64,000 nucleotides of DNA, taken from NCBI RefSeq assembly GCF_003075435.1, contig NZ_QCZJ01000003.1, positions 1 through 64,000 of the forward strand. Direction: 5' to 3'. Below the pieces are notes generated by a model. It saw only the letters and a program-made list of their open reading frames with translations, had not been told where the DNA came from and made no database searches. Within the stretch, counting starts at the first letter, position 1; every line of letters begins with the position of its first letter. Origin of the DNA: Terrimonas sp. (GTDB lineage Bacteria > Bacteroidota > Bacteroidia > Chitinophagales > Chitinophagaceae). A program made the position numbers and the translations under genes. Shown here one piece after another: positions 27,642 to 36,933 of the stretch.

Positions 27642-27856
27642 GAAGTTTTAATAATTAAAAAACTGATTATTAATATGTTTGATATTGTTGCACCAGGTTT
27701 TGAATTTGTTGCAGGCACAATATTATATGGCGGCTTCCAGGTTGCAGGGAACTTACCTTTTCTATCTTGCTATGGTCTCTTCAAACCAGTCAAAGCGTGT
27801 CATTGATTTTCCTTTGATCAGGTAATCACCTGTGGAAATTGCTATAGTTTTATTAC

Positions 27857-30781
27857 TTAACGCTTGCTGGCTTTCCCAACCTCACTCGGCGGATATCCAA
27901 AATGCTTTGTAAAACTGGTTGAAAAATTAGCGGGATTTCCATAACCAACCATATAGCCTGCTTCTGCCACGGTTGCAACGTTTTTCTGCAACAGCTCATG
28001 CGCTTTTTGCATACGGATGGTGCGGATCAGCTCGCCGGGACTTTGGTCAATAATATCCTTCAGCTTGCGGTGCAATTGAGTGCGGCTTAGCCCCACTTCT
28101 CGACCCAACTGTTCCGCGCCAAACTGTATATCGTCAATATTATTATTGATCGCGTCTTTCACCCGGTTTAAAAATGCCTGTTCAATAGAGGGTAATTCAA
28201 TATTGCCGGAAAGCCAGTTATTGTTTTTACTGTATTTATCGCGGAGCCGGTTTCTTGTTTGAATAAGATTGGATATCTGCGCCAGCAACTCCCGTTTATC
28301 AAAAGGCTTGGGAAGGTAAGCGTCTGCGCCGGTTTCGAGGCCATGTATCCTGCTATCCTGGTCCGTTTTGGCAGTAAGCATAATAACCGGGATATGGCTG
28401 GTACGTTCATCCTTTTTTAAAGTATCGCACAACTCATAACCATTTTTTACAGGCATCATCAGGTCGGTGATCACCAGGTTGGGAATGTGTGCTATGGCTT
28501 TTTCTATGCCGTCAGCGCCATTCATTGCGGTAAGAATAGTATAACTTTCTTTCAACGATATTTCCATGAACTGCCGCAGTTGCTCATTATCTTCAACGAT
28601 TAAAACAGTGTCTGCATGTTGAATTGCCTCCTCCCTTACTTTTGATAAAAGAGCAATATGATCTTTTGAGATAATCTCATTTATCCCTGCCGCTCCTTCA
28701 ATACTGTTTTTCTCTGCGGGTATATAGGGAAGTTTTAAAGAGAATGTTGTACCTGCATTTTCTGTACTACTCACACTGATGGAACCGCCAAGCAGTTCAG
28801 CGAGCTCTTTTACCAATGCCAGCCCGATGCCGGCGCCTTCTCTTGTCCGGGTATCGGATGCTTCCACCTGGTAAAACCTGTCGAATATATATGGCAATTT
28901 TTCTTTGGCAATACCAATGCCGTTATCCTTGACCGTTAGCTCGATATATGCGTCATCTTTCTTCTCAAACAATACATCAACCCTGCCATTGGCATTGCTG
29001 AATTTAATTGCATTAGATATAAGATTCTGAACGATCTTTTCCAGTTTATCAATATCGGTTTTAATAAGTAAAGAGGGTATGTTATTGATAATGCCAAGCT
29101 GCACGCTCCTGTAATCGGCCAGTGAGCCAAACTGCTGTACATGCACCTGCAGCCATTTTATGATATCAATGTTTTGATATTTGATATCCATCTGCCCGCT
29201 TTCAAGGCGGCTCAGATCAAGCAATTGATTGATGAGCTGCAACAGCCTTTCACTGTTTTGCAAAATAAAGCCGGCGTATTGCCTGGCTGCCTCCGCATCG
29301 GGTTGTTTCAATAATTCTTTTGCAGGATTGATGATGAGCGTAAGCGGCGTTTTAAACTCATGTGTCAGGTTCACAAAAAAGCGTGACTTCGCGGCATCCA
29401 TTTCCTTTAGTCTTTCCGCTTGCTCACGTACCTGCGCGGTTCTTTCCAAAACTGTTCTTTCCAGTTGCTCTGCCTGTTCGGAAATGAGTTTGTTTTTTTC
29501 CTGCTCTTTAGCCAGGTTTTCGGAAGAAAGCCTTTCGTTTTCTTTAAGCTGATCAGCCAGTTTTCGGTTGGTAGAGGCGATATCCATTGCCAGGTAAATA
29601 GAGAATGCTACAGGCATCAACAGGTTACCCCATCCAAAGAGAACCAATACCTGCTTAAGTGTAAACCAGCCAAGCTGGTTAGAGCCGATAAAAATGCCCA
29701 GCAAAAGAAATAAGATGATACCCACCACTAACAGCCACAGCTTTTTATTTCCTTTTCGTATGACCCGCAATAACATCAATATCGCATCAGTAAAAAATAT
29801 AAGTACAAATATATTCTGATGCCATTTCTGGAATTGTGTCCAGAACGGGCTGTACCAGGCATAATGCCAGTTAATAACCGACCATATTGCAACGGGCACA
29901 GAAGCCAGCAACATGATGATTGTTTTTTTACGTGGAATATAGCCATAGCCCGCATAATAAAGCAGGAGTACTCCAAAGCTTAAATGCAGCGTTACAAACG
30001 CCATAAATACACGGGTATAAAATATCTGCATGGCAGGATGGGCAGCAACAATGGTTTGATACCTTGCATATAAACCAATGGCCACAACGGCAACAAACAA
30101 TACGTAGTAGAGATTTATTTTTTGCCGTGGGTAAAATATAAATAATAAAAGATGCAGCAATATAAGAATACAGGCAGCGCCAACGCTCATCAAAAGCTGA
30201 TCCATTGTGCGTTGGTCAGATTTTTGCTTTTGGTTCATGGTATGCAGGTCACTGATCCAGGCCTGAAAGCCCACAAAATCCGGATAGTAATGATGATAAT
30301 TGCAATAACGGATAGCCAGTAAATGCGGTAACGTATCTGTTATAGCAAGCGGTATGGTTAAATAAGGATTGCGTTCGGCTACAGATTCTTTTTTTGATTT
30401 GCCCAGCTTCCCCAATGACATGATCCTCCTGCCATCAAAATAAACTTCTGATGCGCCATCATGATTGAGGTATATACCCCATGTGTTAGTGAGCGAAGTA
30501 TCAGCTTTCTTCAACCATACACGAAACCACCCGAAACCTGTCCAGCTTTTAGGAAGCTGCTCTTCACCAAAATTTATTCGTGCTGTGTCCCAGCCTTCAT
30601 CATTGAAAAAAGGATCTGCCCATTCAATATCATCGCCGGGATGAAACTTCCAGGGCGATTTTTCCAGTGAAGTAATATTGTTCCCGAGCCTGACAACAGC
30701 ATGTTCCGTACCCGCATGTTGACCAAATGAAGCGCTTATACAAAAAAGGAATAAAAGCAATATAACTATAGTATACTTCAT
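27857..30781 (-). CDS. One-protein hybrid two-component regulator (7TM sensor, HK, REC, AraC HTH)
   Basis: 974 aa. Signal peptide 1-20. A periplasmic jelly-roll sensor occupies about 40-180. Seven membrane helices follow (about 196-398), as in 7TMR-DISM receptors, then a coiled coil (400-460). The histidine kinase has H-box histidine 474 (NLTHEFKTPL), N-box near 586-590, DNGIGI at 619-624 and GAGIGLAL. The receiver has phospho-aspartate 773 (VITDLMMP) and lysine in PKPFDK. An AraC-type HTH ends it (about 870-970). It senses a periplasmic ligand and acts directly on DNA. Unlike usual HTCS proteins it has a 7TM sensor, not propellers. Target genes are not evident. Confidence 0.93.
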   Translation of the reverse strand: MKYTIVILLLFLFCISASFGQHAGTEHAVVRLGNNITSLEKSPWKFHPGDDIEWADPFFNDEGWDTARINFGEEQLPKSWTGFGWFRVWLKKADTSLTNTWGIYLNHDGASEVYFDGRRIMSLGKLGKSKKESVAERNPYLTIPLAITDTLPHLLAIRYCNYHHYYPDFVGFQAWISDLHTMNQKQKSDQRTMDQLLMSVGAACILILLHLLLFIFYPRQKINLYYVLFVAVVAIGLYARYQTIVAAHPAMQIFYTRVFMAFVTLHLSFGVLLLYYAGYGYIPRKKTIIMLLASVPVAIWSVINWHYAWYSPFWTQFQKWHQNIFVLIFFTDAILMLLRVIRKGNKKLWLLVVGIILFLLLGIFIGSNQLGWFTLKQVLVLFGWGNLLMPVAFSIYLAMDIASTNRKLADQLKENERLSSENLAKEQEKNKLISEQAEQLERTVLERTAQVREQAERLKEMDAAKSRFFVNLTHEFKTPLTLIINPAKELLKQPDAEAARQYAGFILQNSERLLQLINQLLDLSRLESGQMDIKYQNIDIIKWLQVHVQQFGSLADYRSVQLGIINNIPSLLIKTDIDKLEKIVQNLISNAIKFSNANGRVDVLFEKKDDAYIELTVKDNGIGIAKEKLPYIFDRFYQVEASDTRTREGAGIGLALVKELAELLGGSISVSSTENAGTTFSLKLPYIPAEKNSIEGAAGINEIISKDHIALLSKVREEAIQHADTVLIVEDNEQLRQFMEISLKESYTILTAMNGADGIEKAIAHIPNLVITDLMMPVKNGYELCDTLKKDERTSHIPVIMLTAKTDQDSRIHGLETGADAYLPKPFDKRELLAQISNLIQTRNRLRDKYSKNNNWLSGNIELPSIEQAFLNRVKDAINNNIDDIQFGAEQLGREVGLSRTQLHRKLKDIIDQSPGELIRTIRMQKAHELLQKNVATVAEAGYMVGYGNPANFSTSFTKHFGYPPSEVGKASKR

Positions 30782-30848
30782 GCCTGGGTTTTATCTGGGG
30801 CAAAAGAAACGGGAGATCATTTCAAATATAATAAAACTTAGCATGAAG

Positions 30849-31076
30849 CTATATTAAAACAACTGCAACCCTGTATTTATCAATAATACGTACGCTATAA
30901 TAAATGCCTGCAGAAAAGAAAGCGAAAAATATTTTTACTGCACTGCGGCTGTCTTTTCTAAATAGCGCTAAAAATATTATGCTGAATATAAATGCGGGAA
31001 ACGATATCATAAAATTCATTGCTGCTACAATCATAACCGTTTGTAATAGTAACAGCATCAAGGTGTAAGTCCCCAT
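30849..31076 (-). CDS. Possible small membrane protein, 75 aa
   Basis: ATG at 31076, 39 bp after the exporter gene's stop on the same strand. Two hydrophobic segments (about 7-35 and 47-60) are separated by a basic loop (FRKDSRSAVK). No family recognised. It could be a real short gene in the exporter transcript or a chance frame; composition is compatible with an integral membrane protein. No other frame covers this gap. Confidence 0.4.
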   Translation of the reverse strand: MGTYTLMLLLLQTVMIVAAMNFMISFPAFIFSIIFLALFRKDSRSAVKIFFAFFSAGIYYSVRIIDKYRVAVVLI

Positions 31077-31115
31077 ATCCTATACCTTTCTTCACTTTCC
31101 GCCTTTTATCTTCCG

Positions 31116-32873
31116 CTACACTTTAGCAAACTGCATTTCATACAGCTTCGCGTAAAATCCGGCTTTGTCAAGGAGTTCGCTGTGGGTACCCATCTCTTTT
31201 ATCTCCCCTTTATCAAGCACTAATATTTTATCAGCCTTACGGATGGTGGAAAGACGGTGGGCGATAATGATGGCGGTTCTTCCTTCAATCAATGTATCAA
31301 TCGCATGTTGAATGAGCTGCTCGCTTTCTGTATCAACAGAGGAGGTTGCTTCATCAAGAATAAGTATGGAAGGATTATAGAGCAGTGCACGTATAAACGA
31401 AAGCAATTGCCGCTGTCCGAGCGATAATGTACTACCTCTTTCCATAACATTATAATCATAGTTGCCAGGTAATTGCATAATGAAATCATGCATACCGATA
31501 AGTTTGGCCGCACGTATTACCTGATCTCTTGTAATGGATTCATTTCTCAATGTTACATTTTCATAAATAGATCCGGAGAAAAGAAACACATCCTGCAAAA
31601 CAATGCCTATTTTACTCCTGAGTATATTCAGCTTGTATTCCTCGATATTCACATCATCAATTTCAATGGCACCTTTCTGAATATGATATAAGCGATTGAT
31701 CAAACTTATGACGGATGTTTTGCCACTGCCGGTATGCCCAACAAGCGCCGTTGTTTCACCAGGCATAATAGTGAAAGATATATTCTTCAGCACATAATTA
31801 TCATCTTTATACGCAAACCACACATGTTTAAAGGCAACTTTACCCTGCATGTCTGAGGGAGCGTAATCGCCCTCTTTCTCTATAAAATCAGGATTATCCA
31901 ATACTTTAAAGATACGTTCACTGGCAACCATGCCCATTTGCAGTACATTAAATTTATCAGCGATCACCCTGAGCGGACGAAATAAAAGATTGAGGTAAAG
32001 TATGAAGGCGATCATCACCCCCAGTGTGGCTTCCCCTTCTATTGCTCCTTTCGCACTCCACCATATCATTAACCCCATGGCAATGGCAAGTATTATTTCG
32101 ACAAACGGAAAAAACACGGAGTATGCAAAAATGGCTTTGATATTGGCATTGCGATGCTCGCGGTTGATTTTTTTGAATTTTGCAAATTCCCTGTCTTCCG
32201 CAGCAAATGCCTGCACAATGCTCATACCTGTAATGTGCTCCTGTACAAAAGCATTGAGCTGCGCTACCGCGTTTCTTACGCGCTGAAAAGAAACATTCAC
32301 ACTTTCTTTGAACCACCAGGTAACTATCAGCAATACGGGTAATACTGCCATACAAACTAAAGTAAGCTCCCAGTCGGTATAAAACATTACACCCAGGATC
32401 GCGAAAATAGAAAGCAGATCCGCGATTATTGGTATCAATCCTTCTGAAAAAATATCATTAATGGATTCAATATCATTAATGGTTCTTGTAGTGAGCGTAC
32501 CTATAGGTGTTTTATCGAACTGCCCGAGATTAAGATGCACAATTTTTTTATAAACTGCCGTACGCATGTCTTTAACCACGGTTTGCCCCAGCCATGCGGT
32601 TATAAACGAAAAAGAAAAGCGCATAGCGGTTTCCAGTAACAGCAATGCAATTTGTATAATGGTGATGATGATAACCCAATTGATTAATCCGCCCCTTATG
32701 TATTTATCTACCGTTAATTGTATAAGCCAGGGGCGAACAGGCGAAATGACAGCCAGCGCTATTGCCAGGAAGATGGAAAAATACAATTGCTTTTTATACG
32801 GAGACGCATAACTGAAAACCCTGCGGAGCAAACTAAAATCAAATAATTTTTTTACGGGTTTTGTTTCTGACAT
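31116..32873 (-). CDS. ABC transporter, fused permease-ATPase (MsbA/multidrug type)
   Basis: 585 aa half-transporter. Six membrane helices fill about residues 25-310, with the ICL motifs typical of type IV exporters (FDKTPIGTLTTRTINDIESI). The ATPase domain has Walker A GHTGSGKT at 379-386, signature LSLGQRQ, Walker B ILILDEATSS and the H-loop AHRLSTI. It works as a homodimer or with a partner to export lipids or drugs; substrate not identifiable. Its own promoter is suggested by minus-strand TAACTTTG just before the start, giving a very short leader. Confidence 0.93.
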   Translation of the reverse strand: MSETKPVKKLFDFSLLRRVFSYASPYKKQLYFSIFLAIALAVISPVRPWLIQLTVDKYIRGGLINWVIIITIIQIALLLLETAMRFSFSFITAWLGQTVVKDMRTAVYKKIVHLNLGQFDKTPIGTLTTRTINDIESINDIFSEGLIPIIADLLSIFAILGVMFYTDWELTLVCMAVLPVLLIVTWWFKESVNVSFQRVRNAVAQLNAFVQEHITGMSIVQAFAAEDREFAKFKKINREHRNANIKAIFAYSVFFPFVEIILAIAMGLMIWWSAKGAIEGEATLGVMIAFILYLNLLFRPLRVIADKFNVLQMGMVASERIFKVLDNPDFIEKEGDYAPSDMQGKVAFKHVWFAYKDDNYVLKNISFTIMPGETTALVGHTGSGKTSVISLINRLYHIQKGAIEIDDVNIEEYKLNILRSKIGIVLQDVFLFSGSIYENVTLRNESITRDQVIRAAKLIGMHDFIMQLPGNYDYNVMERGSTLSLGQRQLLSFIRALLYNPSILILDEATSSVDTESEQLIQHAIDTLIEGRTAIIIAHRLSTIRKADKILVLDKGEIKEMGTHSELLDKAGFYAKLYEMQFAKV

Positions 32874-32883
32874 AACGAAGCTG

Positions 32884-32891
32884 CAAAGTTA
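32884..32891 (-). promoter_or_regulatory. Candidate -7 box of the ABC exporter
   Basis: Minus-strand TAACTTTG matches TAnnTTTG exactly, only 11 bases before ATG 32873. If used, the transcript would be almost leaderless. No good -33 element was seen. Confidence 0.4.
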
Positions 32892-33015
32892 GGGAATTCG
32901 GGGGGAAAGCCTCTTCAGTCGATGATTTTAAGTAACTTGATAACGTTCTTCTTTAAAAGTTGTTGTTAATCTATTATTTTTTCATAAACGGATTTCCTGA
33001 TTGTATTTGCAGTTT

Positions 33016-34089
33016 ATGACAGATTTCTTCAATACAACAATTCGCCTGCCGTTATCGCGAAAAAATGTACCGCTTAAATATGCATTGGTGCATGCTTCGT
33101 ACTGGGTAATGGTTACCGCTTTTTTTATTTACGAGAAGAAATATATGATCGTAAAAGCGGGGTTACCTTCATTCATCACCTGCGTTTGTTTCAGGATCGG
33201 GTTACTCATCATTGTTGCATACCTTAACCTACATTACCTGCTGCCAAAATATCTTATCAAAGGAAAATATCTTAAATACTTTGCCGGCGTATTGCTGTCT
33301 ATTACCGGGTATCTTATCCTGCAAAGCCTGTTTGATATTTTTTTATACGGTTATGTGCTGGGACCCATGCGGAGAGATCGCTTCTGGGAAACCATATCAT
33401 ATAATTTTTTCAGCACACTCTGGTATATTGGTATAATGGTAGCCCTGAAGCTCAGCATTGACTGGTATGAGCAAACGAGGTTATTACAAAAAACAAAGGT
33501 TGAAAAACTGCAGGCTGAAGTCAATTTTTTAAGAGCGCAGGTTAACCCGCATTTTCTTTTTAACGTGCTTAATAACCTGTATGCCCTTACGCTTAAAAAA
33601 TCTGACAGTGCTCCGGATACGGTGTTAAAACTGTCAGATATGATGGAATATATGCTCTACGACAGTGATGATGCGCAGGTTTTACTGGAAAGGGAAATCA
33701 AATACCTGCAGAATTATATAGCACTGGAAAAGCTGAGATACCGGGAAAACGCGTCAATTATATTTGAAGTGAACGGAGATACCAATAGTCATGTGATCGC
33801 CCCGCTATTATTGCTTCCGCTGGTTGAAAACGCGTTTAAGCATGGTGTAAGTAAAATGACGGGCAAAACAAGCATGAAGATCAGGATTGATATCCGTGAA
33901 ACAGGCATCTGTTTTTTTATTGAGAATGATAAGCCGGTTTCAGCAGCAAACCCAAGCAATATAGCAAAAGGAGGAATCGGGATTGCTAACCTGCAACAAA
34001 GACTGGATTTACTATACCCGGGCAAATATGTATTTGAAATAAAGGAAGATGCGGATAAATTCAGCGCATCTCTGCAACTCAATTTTTAA
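33016..34089 (+). CDS. LytS-type sensor histidine kinase
   Basis: Start at ATG 33016 rather than the TTG five codons earlier; 357 aa. Four membrane helices lie in the first 150 residues (for example YWVMVTAFFIYEK, IGLLIIVAYLNL). The His_kinase region follows, with histidine 179 in NPHFLFNVLNNLYAL, then the ATPase motifs NAFKHG and GGIGIANLQQRL. No extracytoplasmic sensor domain is visible, so the membrane part may sense the signal. It precedes the LytTR regulator by three bases, making a standard two-component pair. Typical small kinase of Bacteroidota. Confidence 0.93.
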   Translation: MTDFFNTTIRLPLSRKNVPLKYALVHASYWVMVTAFFIYEKKYMIVKAGLPSFITCVCFRIGLLIIVAYLNLHYLLPKYLIKGKYLKYFAGVLLSITGYLILQSLFDIFLYGYVLGPMRRDRFWETISYNFFSTLWYIGIMVALKLSIDWYEQTRLLQKTKVEKLQAEVNFLRAQVNPHFLFNVLNNLYALTLKKSDSAPDTVLKLSDMMEYMLYDSDDAQVLLEREIKYLQNYIALEKLRYRENASIIFEVNGDTNSHVIAPLLLLPLVENAFKHGVSKMTGKTSMKIRIDIRETGICFFIENDKPVSAANPSNIAKGGIGIANLQQRLDLLYPGKYVFEIKEDADKFSASLQLNF

Positions 34090-34092
34090 TGA

Positions 34093-34803
34093 ATGCTTAC
34101 ATGTATTGTTATTGATGATGAACCATTGGCATGTGATATACTGGAACAGTATATCGGCAAATCAGGAACTGTTAAGCTGAAAGCTGTATTTAATTCCGCT
34201 GTTCCCGCACTGGATTTCTTAGCAACAAATGCAATCGATATTATTTTTCTTGATATTGAAATGCCGGAAATGAGCGGGATAGATTTTCTTAATAAACTTG
34301 ATAATCCTCCTGTTACTGTTTTTACTACCGCGTACAGAGATTACGCCTATGAAGGTTACGAGCTTGGCGTAATTGATTTCCTGCTTAAGCCGGTTTCTTT
34401 TGAAAGGTTTTTGCAGGCAATACAAAAGGCAAGAGATTTTTTTTCGCTTAAGGATCAGCATACTTCAATAGAAAATGATGACGGCCAGCTCGGCTCTGTT
34501 TTTGTGAAGAGTGGTGTACAAAAAATAAAATTGAACTTTGATGATGTTACACATATACAAGGGCTGAAAGACTATGCCATTATACATCATGCAGGTGGAA
34601 AAGTAGTAATAAAAGGCTCTGTGAAATCAATGCATGATATTTTTCCTGAGAAGCATTTTATGCGGGTACATAAATCCTTTATAGTAGCAAAGCATAAAAT
34701 TGTACGCATTGAAAGAAATAAAATAATGCTGAAGAATTTCCAGGTGCCTGTAGGAAGAATTTATAAGGAGGCGCTGGAAAACTTTTTGAAGAAGAACAAC
34801 TAG
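34093..34803 (+). CDS. LytTR-family response regulator
   Basis: 236 aa. The receiver has acidic pocket DDE at 8-10 and phospho-aspartate 54 (IIFLDIEMP). The LytTR DNA-binding domain fills about 135-236 (VFVKSGVQKIKLNFDDVTHIQGLKDY broken into strands; MRVHKSFIVAKHKI). Paired with the kinase immediately upstream. Its 3' end overlaps the convergent BatA gene by four bases. Target promoters unknown; the family binds two direct repeats of about nine bases. Confidence 0.93.
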   Translation: MLTCIVIDDEPLACDILEQYIGKSGTVKLKAVFNSAVPALDFLATNAIDIIFLDIEMPEMSGIDFLNKLDNPPVTVFTTAYRDYAYEGYELGVIDFLLKPVSFERFLQAIQKARDFFSLKDQHTSIENDDGQLGSVFVKSGVQKIKLNFDDVTHIQGLKDYAIIHHAGGKVVIKGSVKSMHDIFPEKHFMRVHKSFIVAKHKIVRIERNKIMLKNFQVPVGRIYKEALENFLKKNN

Positions 34804-35807
34804 GGGAATTGCCTGAATACGGTAAGCCGCAACAGCATTTCTATAAAAAGAAAACCAATAGCGATCAATACAAGCGGATGAAACCGTTCTGTATACCTGC
34901 GGTTTGTGGTTATATTAATTTTTGTTTTTTCCAGTTGATCTATTTCTCCGTAAATATCAGATAAGTTTTGATCACCTTTTGCACGAAAGTATTTACCGTC
35001 TGTTTCATCAGCAATCTGTTTTAAAAGGGTTTCATCAATATTTACTTTTTCCTGCTGCATGCTTACCCTTCCGTCCGGCCCCGGAACCGGTGTTGTAGCA
35101 TATCCATCAGAGCCGATACCAATAGTGTATACCTTAATACCCAATGATTTTGCAATTTCTTTTGCTGTAACCGGGTCTATCAGTCCGCCATTATTCTCAC
35201 CATCCGTAAGCAATATAATTACTTTGCTTTTCGATTCACTGTTCTTTAACCTGTCTGCACTTGTTGCAAGCCCGGAGCCGATTGCAGTGCCATCAACCAA
35301 AAAACCTCCGTCTATCTGCATGATCTGCTGCTCCAGCACAGCGTGATCGCTGGTAACAGGGCATTGGGTAAAGCTTTCTCCTGCAAAAATTACCAGCCCG
35401 ATACGATCGGTTGGCCGTTGCTGAACAAATTCTCCTGCCACGCGTTTGGCTGCTTCAAGCCTGTTGGGATGAAAATCCTGCGCCAGCATACTGCCGCTTA
35501 CATCAATGCACAAAACAATATCAATACCTTCTCCTTCCACATTCCTCTCATCATTATGTGTTTGAGGCCGGGCAAGCGCGGTTATAATACCTGCAAGTGC
35601 CAGCATCCTTAGCACAAAAGGTATATGCCGCAATTTACTTTTGAATGAATTGGTATTACGGAAGCTCCTGAGCGATGATACCTTCATTGCGCCGCGTGTT
35701 TTGCCGGAATAGCTGATATACCATCCTGCAAGTATAGGTATAAGCAACAGCAGGTATAACACCCGTGGATAAGCGAATTCTATATGGTCTAAATATTCCT
35801 TCAGCAA
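34800..35807 (-). CDS. batA: BatA-like VWA domain protein
   Basis: 335 aa, read from a TTG at 35807 because no ATG gives the conserved N-terminus. An N-terminal BatA membrane segment pair (about 12-31 and 62-80) precedes the VWA domain with MIDAS residues D102, S104 and S106 (DVSGSM) and the GTAIGSGLAT loop. A C-terminal membrane helix (about 311-330) follows. Last gene of the moxR-DUF58-batD-like-batA cluster, which in Bacteroides is tied to aerotolerance. It is a metal-dependent interaction module in the inner membrane. batB, batC and batE were not found here. Confidence 0.9.
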   Translation of the reverse strand: MLKEYLDHIEFAYPRVLYLLLLIPILAGWYISYSGKTRGAMKVSSLRSFRNTNSFKSKLRHIPFVLRMLALAGIITALARPQTHNDERNVEGEGIDIVLCIDVSGSMLAQDFHPNRLEAAKRVAGEFVQQRPTDRIGLVIFAGESFTQCPVTSDHAVLEQQIMQIDGGFLVDGTAIGSGLATSADRLKNSESKSKVIILLTDGENNGGLIDPVTAKEIAKSLGIKVYTIGIGSDGYATTPVPGPDGRVSMQQEKVNIDETLLKQIADETDGKYFRAKGDQNLSDIYGEIDQLEKTKINITTNRRYTERFHPLVLIAIGFLFIEMLLRLTVFRQFP

Positions 35808-35877
35808 AATATTATGTTAATGTTTCATAAACTTATTTGCCACGAATGCACTCATATTTTCGTACATTCTGTACAAC

Positions 35878-35945
35878 ATTAAGAAATTAAGAGCATTGAG
35901 GGTGCCGGTTAATTGGTCTTAATGTTTCTCAAATCCTTAATGGTT
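35878..35945. repeat. ATTAAG-type repeat between batA and the BatD-like gene
   Basis: AACATTAAG at 35877-35885 pairs with CTTAATGTT at 35928-35936, and further ATTAAG, CTTAAT and CCTTAATGG words crowd 35878-35945. Same vocabulary as 1836-1898. The 187-bp gap sits inside an operon, which is unusual. Confidence 0.5.
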
Positions 35946-35994
35946 GCAACCTAAATTATCCGCCGCAGGCAAACGCTGGAATTTATGGCTACAC

Positions 35995-36933
35995 CTACTT
36001 TATATTATCCAGTTTTTTCACATTCTTTTCTATAATATCAATATCTGTTGTTGATCTGGTGATATCAGGCTGATACTTTGCGAATTTAACAGCATCTGCC
36101 ATCCTCAGCGTTTCCGCCAGCTCGCTTAACAACTCTTTTGATAAATGCCGGTCAACCGACATTAATAGCTCATCTGTAGTTTTCTGCAAAGCGCCATCAC
36201 GAAACTTTCCTTCATAATATGCTTTAAAAATATTTGCCAGCTCAGTATAATATTTTTTCCATTCCGCTTTTGCAGGAAAATTTTGCGCTTTTAATTTACC
36301 CAGCCGCTGCAGGGTTTCTTCCAGTAATGGCAACCCGGATGTATTAACAGGTGCAACAACAGGTTTTTGTTTTCTTTGTTTCCACCACAACCATGCAAGT
36401 ACACCAGGCAGTATAGCCGATAATATTGCCAATACCCAATACCACCAGGGCGTTTTTTGTCCGGGTACTTCAATAATATCACGTATATCATGATACGTAC
36501 TATCGGTGAGCTTGGCCGGAACGATCGTTAACTCCAGCGGAGCAGAACTGATTTGTTTATTTCCCGTATGAATAACCAGCGGAGGGATTACCCATATTCC
36601 TGAATCAAAACAGGTAATGGTAAATGACTGGTGATATATTTTAGTATTGCCCTGTAATGAAGAATCAATTGGCGAGCGGCTGAGTATTTCTATGTGGTTG
36701 AATGTGTCAGGCAAATTAAACCATTGAGTAACTGGCTTATCTGCGGTTGTTGTGGTTTGCACAACCAGCTGTGTTTGATCGCCCATCAGCAATTGCGGTT
36801 GCTTTATTGTAGCGCTGATAGTGGCATCAGGTTGCGCAGATAAAAATGTTGCACATAAGCTGCATACCAGCATCAGTACAATCGCTTTTATGTTTTCTCC
36901 TTTCTTCATATTTGTCTCACCAACAAAAATCAT
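35995..36933 (-). CDS. BatD-like membrane protein
   Basis: 312 aa from ATG 36933, or ATG 36909 which begins directly at a signal peptide (KAIVLMLVCSLCATFLSAQ). A beta-rich extracytoplasmic part (about 35-165) precedes one membrane helix (WWYWVLAILSAILPGVLAWLWW region, about 165-187) and a helical cytoplasmic tail (ETLQRLGKLKAQNFPAKAEW...). This architecture and the position between DUF58 and BatA fit BatD-type proteins. Its ATG overlaps the DUF58 stop as ATGA, which suggests translational coupling if that start is used. Confidence 0.8.
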   Translation of the reverse strand: MIFVGETNMKKGENIKAIVLMLVCSLCATFLSAQPDATISATIKQPQLLMGDQTQLVVQTTTTADKPVTQWFNLPDTFNHIEILSRSPIDSSLQGNTKIYHQSFTITCFDSGIWVIPPLVIHTGNKQISSAPLELTIVPAKLTDSTYHDIRDIIEVPGQKTPWWYWVLAILSAILPGVLAWLWWKQRKQKPVVAPVNTSGLPLLEETLQRLGKLKAQNFPAKAEWKKYYTELANIFKAYYEGKFRDGALQKTTDELLMSVDRHLSKELLSELAETLRMADAVKFAKYQPDITRSTTDIDIIEKNVKKLDNIK

